Translations under genes and position numbers: made by a program
The notes under the pieces: model-generated
What the model was told of the DNA's origin: nothing
Database searches by the model: none
The model's input: the letters and a program-made list of their open reading frames with translations, nothing else
Assembly (NCBI GenBank): GCA_025997135.1
Contig: BNUE01000016.1
Location: forward strand, 1 to 22,287
Direction: 5' to 3'
Length of the DNA: 22,287 bases
DNA from: a candidate division SR1 bacterium
GTDB taxonomy: Bacteria > Patescibacteriota > Gracilibacteria > Absconditabacterales > Absconditicoccaceae
Part shown: positions 10,901-19,489 of the stretch, piece after piece
How the letters are laid out: each line of letters opens with the position of its first letter
How positions within the stretch are numbered: the stretch's first letter is position 1

Positions 10901-13706
10901 CAGTGTATCGATTACCATTCTCATCTATCCAGCCAGAGAAAGTATAGCCAGTGATAGTAGGGCTAGAGACTCGGGTAGAAAGATTGATAGTATCTCAGCT
11001 AGTCACAGTTCACATATCATGGCATACGGCATCTCAGGTTCGTCCATTTCGAGATGGCTGAAAGAGTCCATTATAATTGCAAAGCTGGAAAGATCAGGTC
11101 TCTTCTATCTGACATACTGAGTTACATCAGTCTCCATTTGCAGTATTTCAGTCATCACAGGTTTCTCCAGAATCTATCACGCTATCTCAGCAGACAGGAA
11201 TCTTGGTCCAGTGCCCTGTCAGCAGTATATTGCCTGTAGGAGTGTAGACATAACCGCCACTACCGATTATCGTCGCTATAGTGCCGCCAGTAGACCAGCC
11301 AATGAAAATATATCCAGTCCTAATGGGCGTCGGGAAGACGACAACATTGCCTGTATCTGTACAATTTGCTGTGATACTAGCATTTACTGTTCAGAAGGTA
11401 TAATTTGTCGGATTGGTAGAACTGGAAGAGATAGATCCAGCTGTCGGCAAGGTCCATGAAGCGAATAGTCTCTGAGAAATGATGGGATTTGGTGAAACTA
11501 TTCATCCAGCTGGATCGAAAGATACTGTGAAAGTTGGCCAAGGAGGATTAGCATTGATAGGAACTGAGTTTCCTGGCTGAGCAGTAAAGGTATTTGGTAC
11601 TCATAGACATGAATATACGGTTAGAATTGGTCGTGGAGTCCAGTGAGCGATTAGAGTAGTATCTCCTGTCGGAATATAGGAATCTCAGCCTCCACCTACA
11701 TATAATCCAGTAGATGTATACCAGCCATCAAAAGTATAGCCGGTCCTGATAGGAGTAGGTAATATAATGCTATTTCAGGAAACTGCACAATTTGCCGTCA
11801 AGGTAGCATTTGTCGCTCAGAAAGTGAAAATAGTCGGATTGGTAGAGCTGGAAGAGATAAATCCAGCCGTCGGCGTGGTCCATGAAACAAATGGTCTCTG
11901 AGAAACAGCAGATGTAGGAGAGACATAACCTCAGGCGGCATTGAAATTCACAGTATAACTAGATAATATACCTGTAATCGTCATCTGTGTACCTGATATT
12001 CTAGATATCTGGTCTGATATAAGATTACAGTGGATAACTGTCAATGTCGAAGGAGGCACTGGAGTAGCTGTATAACCTGCATAGGCAGTAGTGTCTGAAG
12101 CTATATTCCATAAGTTGGCTGGTCTGACGACTATATCCTGTAGATTATTTCAGATACCTCAGGTTCCAGTAGTACTATCAAACCATCAGTCGAAAGCATA
12201 TCATGTTTTGATAATATTTGTAGGTCGAGTCATCGGCTGTCAGTATGTGACTGAAAGCGGAATAGGACAAGGAGTCCCGTCATAACATACGAAGGTAATC
12301 TCATAAGTTCTCGGAGTCCATACTGCAGTCCAGTTGTGATCACCATCACCAGCATAAATGTATGGTGCAGTGTATCGATTACCATTCTCATCTATCCAGC
12401 CAGAGAAAGTATAGCCAGTGATAGTAGGGCTAGAGACTCGGGTAGAAAGATTGATAGTATCTCAGCTAGTCACAGTTCACATATCATGGCATACGGCATC
12501 TCAGGTTCGTCCATTTCGAGATGGCTGAAAGAGTCCATTATAATTGCAAAGCTGGAAAGATCAGGTAGAAGGTGGAATAGGTGTAGTGCCAACTGTGCAC
12601 GCTGAATTTGATCAACCATTGGATCATAGGCAGGTTCGAGTCGCAACATCAGGTGTAAGAAATTTATCACTTACAGTACCTCATACACATAATTTGGCAT
12701 CGGATGGTCGAGTAGCTAGGCTTGTATATCCATGGGCAGGTCAGCAGATACCGTCCAAAGGATACAAAGTATTACAGCTCACTCAGCAGCTGAGTTTGGT
12801 ACGATCTAGAGCATTCCGCTTATTACCATCAAATGCACATGAACATACTCATCATCTCAGGGTAATGGATTTGATAGTCGCTCTGTAATTATCTGCATTA
12901 GCTGAGAAAGCATCAGCAGGCAGTAAAGTATTTTTGTCAGTATTTACCTCTATTCTCGTTCATCCATCGATCGTCGCTATAGCCTCTCATGAGGCAGGTG
13001 TAGTAGTATTTACAGCTAAACCATGCCTAGCAGAGATAATAACTAGATTAGAAGTCTGAATATCTAAAGATTTCGAACCGTCAGACCGCACGAAGTTTTC
13101 ACTTCACGTGAGGGTTATTCAGCTTCCTATTGTTGCATTTCCTGTTCAATAAATATTTGACTGAATGGTATTTATGGCTATATTGGTAGTACCAAAAATA
13201 AAGGTCGATAAACCTCAGATGATAATAGTAGCATCTCAATTTGTGATCTGATTTTGCTCTCATCATAGGATGGAAGCATTATCTGAATTAGTACCAATCT
13301 TATTTCCGCTTCATCAGAAAATACTAGAGTTATCTCACTGTATATAATTTCACATTCATCAGATAAGAGACGAATTTGTGGCTCATGATAGCGTATTTCT
13401 GAGTCATCATAGGATAGTCGAAAACTCTGGAGTCTTCATATCTCATTTGGCAGAACTATTATTTGTGATGGAACCATCGATCAATAGTTTCCCATCTTCA
13501 TCTGCGGTCAATGAAACGCTTCACTCCATATTGAATCATCCATTTCCATCAGGGACGGCTATTATGATCTTCTGGATATGCTGGATTAGATTTTCTGGAC
13601 TTATCTCTATAGAAATAGGTATAGAAGTCTGAGCAGACATATATCACCAGAATCAGGTGCTAACCGTTAAGATTAGAAGACTAAGAGTGAGTGAGAGCTT
13701 TTTCAT
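4998..13706 (-). CDS. Giant 2902-aa secreted, Cys-rich modular adhesin-like protein
   Basis: One unbroken code-25 frame from ATG at 13706 to UAA at 4998 (2903 codons). Order of parts: signal peptide (1-~26, ending GYMSA); GGxxN head-like repeats (~95-185: ILGGLRNTL, SLIGGMGNYI, SIFGGSGNKI); a Cys-containing linker; InlB-B/Listeria-Bacteroides-type repeats (~380-1170) with GYTFDGWY and HWT/VWT motifs; two DUF4215-like Cys-rich repeats (~837-868 and ~1180-1212, CGDSVID.GE.CDDGN then GDGCNSVC); two FISUMP-like domains (~1250-1430 CPEGYYVPTMQEW, ~1475-1590 CGDGYHVPTLEEW) each ending in RCFK; ~1100 aa of repeated CxFxC..GY....C modules; and a C-terminal segment again ending RCFKNP. All are extracellular module types, so a surface or secreted adhesin is likely. 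No LPXTG motif or C-terminal hydrophobic anchor is seen. Residues 380-545 and 869-1034 are encoded by identical DNA. Confidence 0.9.
10602..11099 (-). repeat. 498-bp perfect repeat, copy 2 in coding order (residues ~869-1034)
   Basis: Identical base for base with 12069-12566, offset 1467 bp, which is exactly 489 codons. It encodes InlB-B-type repeats with GYTFSGWIDENG and GYAFDGWFDS. Identity stops sharply at both ends. Confidence 0.95.
12069..12566 (-). repeat. 498-bp perfect repeat, copy 1 in coding order (residues ~380-545)
   Basis: The partner of 10602-11099. The sequence between the two copies (11100-12068) holds further, diverged InlB-B-type repeats and the first DUF4215-like module. 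Perfect identity, silent sites included, points to recent duplication or gene conversion. Confidence 0.95.
13076..13116. repeat. Imperfect 41-bp palindrome inside the giant gene
   Basis: AACCGTCA...CACGAAGT / ACTTCACGTGAGGGTT forms a long imperfect hairpin with a TTTC-type loop and is GC-richer than its surroundings. It lies in frame just after the GGxxN region and encodes about 14 residues. It may be another in-frame palindromic element, but no second copy is in the window. Confidence 0.4.
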
Positions 13707-13710
13707 AATG

Positions 13711-13738
13711 AATATGTGAGAAATAAATGGTAAGTAAA
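13711..13738 (-). promoter_or_regulatory. Weak candidate promoter of the giant gene
   Basis: On the minus strand, TTTACT (13733-13738), 16 bp, CATATT (13711-13716), four bases before the ATG at 13706. The boxes are poor matches, and the start may instead lie further upstream. Confidence 0.3.
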
Positions 13739-13753
13739 CTTAAATTAACAATA

Positions 13754-13776
13754 AAATCCCTGATTTCAAGGGATTT
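13754..13776. terminator. Hairpin between the giant gene and the gene at 14023
   Basis: AAATCCCT (13754-13761) and AGGGATTT (13769-13776) form a perfect 8-bp stem with a 7-base loop. On the minus strand it is followed by TATTGTTAATTT, a loose U tract. It may end transcription from the gene at 14023-14967, or be a 5' UTR structure of the giant gene. The rest of 13777-13973 shows nothing else I can identify. Confidence 0.4.
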
Positions 13777-13973
13777 CGTGAGGTGAAGTAAGTCATTTCC
13801 TGTCAAAGTCTGACTTCTTTCACTGTTTGTAAAAAAATAAAATATAATTATTGGGTATTTTTTGCGGTTTATGAGAATATTTATTTTTGGCAAATTTTGA
13901 ATTTTTGTCAAATGATTTTTGGAGAACTAGACACAATGAGACAGAAAAGTTATACTGAAGCCAAATATTGCTA

Positions 13974-14001
13974 TTGACTTTTATGAAAAAATGAGTATAA
14001 T
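13974..14001 (+). promoter_or_regulatory. Strong plus-strand promoter facing the 3' end of a minus-strand gene
   Basis: TTGACT (13974-13979), 16 bp, TATAAT (13996-14001), then AAAGG. It is almost the same as the promoters at 3764-3791 and 1817-1844. Its transcript would start near 14008 and run antisense into the gene ending at 14023. No plus-strand ORF follows. Confidence 0.55.
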
Positions 14002-14022
14002 AAAGGTTTGCTTGGAGAAAAA

Positions 14023-14967
14023 TTAATATTTTGTGACGGTCTGTGTGTTTGCTATCTCTACGATAACTGTAGGATTATCAGTGATACGCGACATACTCGT
14101 TTCCATAAAAATGGTATGAAGTCTCCTTACGGCTAGAAAATAATTTGATCCAGCCTGTGCCTCTCATTTATCTGGCTCATTATCATCGTAAAATGCAGTT
14201 AAGAATTTGTCTACTGTATCTGGAGGCATCAAATATTCACATTCATAACTGTATTGCAACATCTCTGAGAGTGTTTTCTGGGGATTTGCATATTTGTCCA
14301 AACTAACTCAAATTTTCACTTTGATCTTAGAATTTCTGGGGGTTTTTGCCAAGATGCTTTCTAATTCCTCTATTTGCTGATCAGTAAGCTCCCATGATCA
14401 TTTTTTAAAAGCGGCAGACCATTCACGTCATCATATTTCTACACTGGCGACTGTTTTTCACTCTTGCTTGTCTACTCATCTGGCTAATGATCCTCACTCT
14501 TGCTCGTATGCTTCCTTGGCTTTTGCTCGTTTGGCAGAAATCATTCGCATATCTGAAGTTCGGTCGATATCTCACTGGCTACCTCATTCGTGACCTACCA
14601 GCTCTAGCATGTTTCTCTTTCTGCCATATTTTGCTGTAATCTCGGTGACACGTGCATAGTATGGATTGTAGTAGTGCCTCTCGTATTCATTTAATTCAGG
14701 CGTATCTTCAATTACTTGGGTAGTATAGGCGTCTCTATCCAGCATTATCAGTAGAAATAAGCCATTGGATGTTTCAGGACTGGATAAATAATCTTCTAGT
14801 ACGCTGAGGTCTGATATAGATTCTTTAATTGATTCAAAGGTCTGAACATCCTCATCTGTAATTTCCACAAAATCAGAGCTATCTTTCAATGCTTGTGATA
14901 GTTCTCTAGTCGATAAATTATCGATAGAATTTCTGGGTATTGATGGGTGTCTCTCTGGATTGCTCAT
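14023..14967 (-). CDS. Protein of unknown function, 314 aa
   Basis: Code-25 frame from ATG at 14967 (MSNPERHPSIPRNSIDNL...) to UAA at 14023. An in-frame ATG at 14982 is upstream but would precede the -10 box, so I prefer 14967. The protein is charged and probably soluble, with no signal peptide or membrane segment. The N-terminal half is acidic (DFVEITDEDVQTFESIKE), followed by a Lys/Arg/Glu-rich helix (~140-160, MISAKRAKAKEAYEQEGG) and a C-terminal region with SWELTDQQIEELESILAK. I do not recognise the family. It lies just downstream of pyrG but has its own promoter. Confidence 0.75.
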
Positions 14968-14973
14968 ACATTT

Positions 14974-15002
14974 ATTATACATTTTGGCTGGATGTAATGC
15001 AA
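14974..15002 (-). promoter_or_regulatory. Leaderless promoter of the unknown gene at 14967
   Basis: On the minus strand, TTGCAT (14997-15002), 17-bp spacer, TATAAT (14974-14979). The expected start, about 7 bases downstream, falls on the A of the ATG at 14967. This decides the start codon. Confidence 0.6.
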
Positions 15003-15011
15003 ATTTTGAGC

Positions 15012-15033
15012 GGTGAGATTGCGGATCAGGATC
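15012..15033. repeat. Palindromic-element fragment at the 3' end of pyrG
   Basis: GGTGAGATTGCGGATCAGG matches, with a few differences, the AGTGAGATTGCGAATC arm of the element inside the same gene (16247-16333). It abuts the pyrG stop codon at 15033-15035. Confidence 0.45.
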
Positions 15034-16730
15034 TAAGTTTTCATCATTGCCTTTATTAGACCGACAAATAGTGGATGAGGAGATAAAGGACGTGATTTGA
15101 ACTCTGGATGAGCCTGAGTAGCGATCATAAAGGGATGTTCAGCTATTTCCACCACCTCCACCAGTTCGCCGTCGAGGCTAGTTCCCGAGATATGAAATCA
15201 GTTTTTTTCAAACTCCTGTCTAAAATCATTATTGAATTCATATCTGTGGCGATGTCTCTCTGATATAAATTCTCTGGCATAAAGCTGAAATGCTAGACTA
15301 GAAGGGTCAAGTTTACATTTATAACTACCGAGTCTCATAGTTCATCATTTCTTGTAAATCCCCTTCTGAGACTCCATCAGATGGACAACATTGTGGACTC
15401 CATCATGCGAAAACTCCTCACTATCCGCATCCGAATATCCGAGTACATTTCTGGCAAATTCTATCGCCATAATCTGAGATCCTAGACAAATACCTAGATA
15501 TGGGATTGAATGCTCTCTGGCATACTGAGCGGCGAGAATCATCCCTTCTATACCGCGATTTCAGAATCATCATGGAATGACGATGCCATCGTATGGGGAT
15601 AAAATCTCTGATATATTTTGCCTTTCTAATCTTTCTGAATCTACAAATTCCAGCTTTACCTTGGCTCACTGCCAGTATCAGGCGACTTTTAAGCCTTCAT
15701 TGAGCGAATAATAAGCGTCTTCTAGGGCAGTATATTTTCAGACCATCGCAATTTTTAGTACTTTGTCTGCAGTATCTATATGATGGACTAAACTATTTCG
15801 CATCGATAGGTCAAAAGCCCTCTGCTCTAATCATAATTTGTGAATAATCAAAGATCATAATCCGTATCAGTGGTAATTAACAGGTACCTGATAGATAGAT
15901 TTCACTGTCGGAGATGGGATAACGCATTCCTCAGGTAGTCAGGTCATAAGTGATATTTTTTTGATCAGATGTCTATCAATCGGCTGATCGGCTCTAACAA
16001 CTAAAATATCTGGCTCGATACCTCTGGCTCTCAGATCGCGTACAGAATTCTGAGCAGGCTTGGTCTTGAGTTCTCCTGAGGCTCATAAATATGGTAAATA
16101 TACTAAATGGACAAATAAAACTGAATCATCCCCGAAACGGTGCCTAAGCTGACGTACTGCCTCGATCAGATATTCATTTTCCATATCTCAGACTGTACCT
16201 CCGATTTCGACCAGACTGATATCTATATTCTCTCAATTATCATTACGTCATTGCGGACTCGATTCGCAATCTCACTGCGTGAGAGATCCTGAATCAAGCT
16301 CCCCGCAGTTTAATACGGGGCAGGCAGGATGACTAAAAGACGCGAAAGGAGCAAGTATCTTTTCCTGAACAAGATGGGCAACGTGGGACACGACCTGCAC
16401 TGTATGACCTAGAAACTCTCATCTCCTCTCTTTGTCAAAAATTTCTTGGTAAATTTTACCTGTCGTCCGTGAAGAATCGCTCGTCAGGCTGGTATCGATA
16501 TATCTCTCATAGTGTCAGATATCTAAATCTGTCTCCGCTCAGTCATCTGTCACAAAAACTTCTCAATGCTCAATAGGATTCATCGTCCCTGGGTCAATAT
16601 TTAGGTATCCATCAAATTTCTGCATAAATATACGGTATCCAGCTGACTTGAGGATCGCACCAATGCTCGCACCTGTGATTCATTTTCCGATGCCTGATAG
16701 GACTCAGCCCGTAACGCAAATAATTTTCAT
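15033..16730 (-). CDS. pyrG: CTP synthase with in-frame repeat-derived insertion
   Basis: 565 aa, ATG at 16730 to UAG at 15033. CTP synthase makes CTP from UTP, ATP and glutamine (last step of de novo pyrimidine nucleotide synthesis, cytosol). The synthetase domain shows the P-loop SGIGKG (residues ~12-17), [25 protein letters not shown] and VEIGGTVGD. The glutamine amidotransferase domain shows PGGFGNRG, the nucleophile loop GICLGSQ with catalytic Cys, and AHPEFKSRP for the His/Glu of the triad. Many of these glycines are UGA. Members are usually about 535-545 aa. The excess here is a ~29-residue stretch (~133-161), rich in Cys, Ser, Asp and Gly, just before DISLVEIGG; it is encoded by the palindromic element at 16247-16333. 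All catalytic motifs are intact. Confidence 0.97.
16247..16333. mobile_element. 87-bp palindromic repeat element inserted in frame in pyrG
   Basis: It begins GTCATTGCGG and ends GGATGAC (inverted GTCAT/ATGAC ends). Inside are two hairpins: TGCGGACTCGATTCGCA, and CCCCGCAG...TACGGGG. TA dinucleotides flank it (16244-16245 and 16334-16335), possibly a target duplication. The length is 29 codons, so the host frame survives and no UAA or UAG is created on the coding strand. It is GC-richer than pyrG. This resembles Rickettsia palindromic elements in behaviour, not necessarily in origin. Confidence 0.7.
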
Positions 16731-16758
16731 AGTCTATAATTTCAAGTGGGTAAAATTA

Positions 16759-16786
16759 TCTATAATCCTGCATTACTATTTTTCAA
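16759..16786 (-). promoter_or_regulatory. pyrG promoter
   Basis: On the minus strand, TTGAAA (16781-16786), 16 bp, TATAGA (16759-16764), giving a leader of about 25 nt. It is divergent from the promoter at 16825-16852. Confidence 0.45.
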
Positions 16787-16824
16787 GGGTAAAATCATAT
16801 AAATTTTTGTGGATAAATTTTCTC

Positions 16825-16852
16825 TTGTTTGCAAATATTTTTTTAGTATAAA
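16825..16852 (+). promoter_or_regulatory. Promoter of the transglycosylase-like gene
   Basis: TTGTTT (16825-16830), 16 bp, TATAAA (16847-16852), about 30 bases before the ATG at 16883. Confidence 0.45.
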
Positions 16853-16882
16853 GGGTGTGATTTATTTTGTAAAGATAAAAAA

Positions 16883-17728
16883 ATGAAAAAAATCAGCCTT
16901 TTATTCCTGTTTTGATTGGTTTTCACGCTCTGAGTACAAACTAGGGCAGTATACACACCATCAGCGACAGAAACTCAGCAGTTAGCAGCTATCAAAAACA
17001 CTCTAAATACTGTATCTAACTCTGATTTGCTCTGATATTATCAGCAGTTTGCATCTCTGGCTCAGCAGGTGGCAGGACATGATGAAAAGCTGGATTATTT
17101 TCTCCAGAATTTACGCGATTATAGTTATTCTCAGTTTTCATCCCAGAAAAACATAGCTAAACAATCTGCCAGAGCTGGCAATGCTGATTTTGTAAATGAA
17201 TTGAAAGATAAACTATTGATCGATGGTGAAATTAGTAATTCATGTCTAGGATACTATAATATGATAGATAATCTCAGTTTTGCGAATGATTTCCCGACTG
17301 CGTTAAGTATGGCTATGCGATGGAGAGAGTCGACATGCGGATTTGTATTGCCAAAAAATGGCGATGGACCTTTTCAGATAGTGACTAAAGATTATGGTAC
17401 TGGTGAAATGACCACACAAATTTTCTCTCAGACTTTACAAGACTTCTTCGATTTTTCTAAAAATAAAATTCAGCGATATAATAACGCAAACTCTGCTGAT
17501 GGACTGGCAATCTCACTCGCCTACACTGGTGCATCGTTGGTGGATTTATTGCGTTTCTCGGCTCTGTACAATGGTCTGAGCGGATCAACCGTATATGGCG
17601 ACATCCAGCCTGCACAGCCGAAATATTTCCGAGAATGATACTCAAATAGTATTTGGACAGGAGAAGTAAAAAAAGACTGAATTTTGTCCACATATATCAA
17701 AGCCCTCCAGTGGGAACTGAAACAATAA
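16883..17728 (+). CDS. Secreted lytic-transglycosylase/lysozyme-like protein
   Basis: 281 aa, ATG at 16883 to UAA at 17728 in code 25; in-frame UGA codons lie in the signal peptide and near both ends. The signal peptide is MKKISLLFLFGLVFTLGVQTRA. The middle (residues ~125-215) has AMRWREST-CGFVLPKNGDGPFQI, the spacing expected of the catalytic Glu and the (G)PFQI/LMQI motif of SLT-type lytic transglycosylases, then a Gln-rich helix and SLAYTGAS...SALYNGLSG, like the A-YN(A)G motif that closes that fold. It would cleave peptidoglycan glycan strands outside the membrane, in self wall remodelling or against a host cell. The match is by motif only; the family assignment is tentative, the CDS is not. 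The next gene starts 38 bases downstream. Confidence 0.8.
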
Positions 17729-17766
17729 ATTTTCTGCTAATATTTTTATATGTTTAGTTTTAACGT

Positions 17767-17943
17767 ATGACTGAGCAATATTTCGGTGGAAATCAAAATA
17801 AAAAGCGTATGACAAAGCGTGAAATCGAAGAGATGAAAAAAAATATGAAAAAGGTCGATACTGTGCACACAAAGGCTGATAATTTTCATAAAATAGAGGA
17901 AAAAAATCTGGATCAACTGCTGAAAAAGTTAAATCAGGTTTAG
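17767..17943 (+). CDS. Small charged protein, 58 aa, unknown
   Basis: ATG at 17767 to UAG at 17943. It is Lys/Glu-rich (KKRMTKREIEEMKKNMKKVD), lacks Cys, has no signal peptide, and is predicted mostly helical or coiled coil. It probably shares a transcript with the gene ending at 17728. A GGG-AAA-CCC mini-stem plus TTTT follows the stop (17945-17958). A longer antisense frame over the same DNA (17642-17989) looks like a shadow of Lys/Glu codons. Confidence 0.55.
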   Translation: MTEQYFGGNQNKKRMTKREIEEMKKNMKKVDTVHTKADNFHKIEEKNLDQLLKKLNQV

Positions 17944-18019
17944 TGGGAAACCCTTTTAAGCGAGAAAAGATGTGTTTTAGTTTTTTCACTTGAATGGCAG
18001 TGAATGATGGCTAAAACAT

Positions 18020-18047
18020 TTGACAAAGTAGAAAATATGTGTATAAT
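18020..18047 (+). promoter_or_regulatory. Strong promoter of the candidate small RNA
   Basis: A consensus TTGACA (18020-18025), 16 bp, TATAAT (18042-18047). The expected start is near 18054. Confidence 0.65.
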
Positions 18048-18066
18048 TAGAACAGGTGTTGTGTAG

Positions 18067-18086
18067 ACGCTATGTTTTTGGGTTAA
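18067..18086. repeat. 20-bp direct repeat, copy 1
   Basis: ACGCTATGTTTTTGGGTTAA; the same 20 bases with one change recur at 18224-18243. The two copies flank the hairpin part of the candidate small RNA. Confidence 0.7.
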
Positions 18087-18141
18087 TTTTGAGCAAAGTA
18101 ATTATAAGATTAAACCACCTTCGCTTCGCTAGGTGAAAGTT

Positions 18142-18199
18142 AGGGGGCTTCCCGACTATCGGGACTGCTTCACTTGTCGCCCCCTCCCCCCTTTTTTTT
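18142..18199 (+). terminator. Strong Rho-independent terminator of the candidate small RNA
   Basis: AGGGGGC (18142-18148) pairs with GCCCCCT (18179-18185). The stem encloses a second hairpin (CCCGA/TCGGG) and is followed by C-rich sequence and T8 (18192-18199). Confidence 0.7.
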
Positions 18200-18223
18200 G
18201 TAGATAAATTTTGTAAGGATATT

Positions 18224-18243
18224 ACGCTGTGTTTTTGGGTTAA
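18224..18243. repeat. 20-bp direct repeat, copy 2
   Basis: ACGCTGTGTTTTTGGGTTAA; one mismatch with 18067-18086. It lies just outside the 3' end of the hydrolase gene at 18247. Confidence 0.7.
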
Positions 18244-18246
18244 ATA

Positions 18247-19458
18247 CTATGATTTTATCACTTTAAATAATTTAGCAGAGTCGTCTGAGCGAGACGGATA
18301 GATTCACTGTGAGATGAGAAACTCTCTAATATCTAAATCTCATCTGACAAATTGGATAGATTCAGTGTCCCAAATAAAGTAGCTATTTAGGATGTCGATA
18401 AGTGGTTTGTTGTCAGATTTTTGTTTCTTTTTTATCATATCTAGCAATAAAGTATTGATGTCTGGATTGAATTTTCTGAGATATGGGATGTCAATATGAG
18501 TTAAGGCTTGGAAAATATTTGTTTTGGCGTGTGTCGGTGAGTCATCATAAATCAGATAATCACTAGATCATGTAGGCTCAAAGCCAGATAATCAGTTTAG
18601 ATTTGTTGAAGAGTTATTTTGGATTGTTTGATTTTGTAGGACAATCTCGCCTGATACCAGTTTTCAATCCATTAAATCAGATATATCTCTCTGTATTTGC
18701 TCGTAGGGAGCGGTAGAAATCGACTGATCTAATTGCGTAAATGTATGATCCACGTTTATAAATTTAATTGTGCCTATTTCAGCATTTTTTAGCTCCTGAG
18801 ATAGTTTAAGAAAATTTGACTCTGTAAAAATACTATCCTCTGTTCAATATTGTAATAATATATTTCATTTAAATTCATTTATCACTTTTTTTAACTCTGC
18901 TTCATCAGGATAATCGTCTAAAATAGGCGTATTTGGGTCATTATTGGTCAAAAAGCCTGTTCATACTGTACTAATATTTTTGATTTGGCTAAATTGTTGT
19001 GCCAAAAATAGAGCTAAAATCCCACCGAGAGAATTCCCATTTAATGTAATCTGTAATAAATCTGAATCCACTCCGAAATATTCTGTAGAATTACTGAAAA
19101 GATCCTTTATTACAAGCTTACAATCCTCTAATTCTTGCTGAAAAGTCTTGCAGAGGAAATCTTGTTTTTTTTGTTCAAAAGACTCGCCAGTTGTAAATGA
19201 ATTTCTGGATGTCTCAAATAAAACTGCGTTTCATATTCAGCTTTGTTGGATTTTTTGTGCGAGATTTTTGTATTTATCTCATCATCAATGTAGAGTTCAA
19301 AAAGTTCAATGTATATTTATCAATACTTTATTATTTCAACGAACTGGAAATATTTCCATCTGAATCTTTTTGTCTCAAAAACTTCACTCTATCTGCCTGA
19401 TAAAAGGCGACTGTGTATTGAATGAGGTATTGCTGTATTCATGGCTGTTCATTTTCAT
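18247..19458 (-). CDS. Alpha/beta hydrolase
   Basis: 403 aa, ATG at 19458 to UAG at 18247; an alternative ATG lies two codons later. It shows the order of an alpha/beta hydrolase: beta-strand and oxyanion region INIHGTFGTLHGGGDKY (~residues 48-64), nucleophile elbow GNSLGG with catalytic Ser (~141), an acid in QYGTEDSIF (~205), and the His in VDHTF (~236). Three consecutive UGA codons encode the GGG of HGGGD. The substrate cannot be told. There is no signal peptide. The ~150-residue C-terminal extension after the His is unassigned (DSPTHAKTNIFQALTHIDIPYL...). The gene starts 31 bases after the upstream gene ends, and I see no clear promoter in the gap, so they are probably one operon. Confidence 0.85.
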
Positions 19459-19489
19459 AAGTTTAAATTTAAGATATAAATATTAATAA

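Larger units (their letters stand above)
18054..18200 (+). ncRNA. Candidate small RNA of about 145 nt
   Basis: A near-consensus promoter, then about 145 bases with no reading frame longer than a few codons, then a strong GC-rich terminator. Hairpins: CACCT/AGGTG (18116-18135) and GGGGGC/GCCCCC (18143-18184) enclosing CCCGA-CTA-TCGGG. It does not match 4.5S, 6S, tmRNA or RNase P RNA by eye. It is located between two convergent genes (17943 and 18247). Confidence 0.5.

Noticed and set aside
10602..12566. CRISPR array or insertion sequence pair
   Set aside because: Only two long copies, in frame within one gene, with no spacers, transposase or terminal inverted repeats.
12544..12888. Plus-strand frame of 114 codons
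   Set aside because: It lies wholly inside the giant minus-strand gene and has no promoter or recognisable protein.
15345..15669. Degenerate pyrG fragments suggesting a pseudogene
   Set aside because: The breaks are UGA codons only; in code 25 the gene is intact with all motifs.
17642..17989. Minus-strand frame of 115 codons starting MKKLKHIFSRL
   Set aside because: It overlaps two plus-strand genes; its Phe/Leu/Ser richness is what the reverse of Lys/Glu-rich codons gives.
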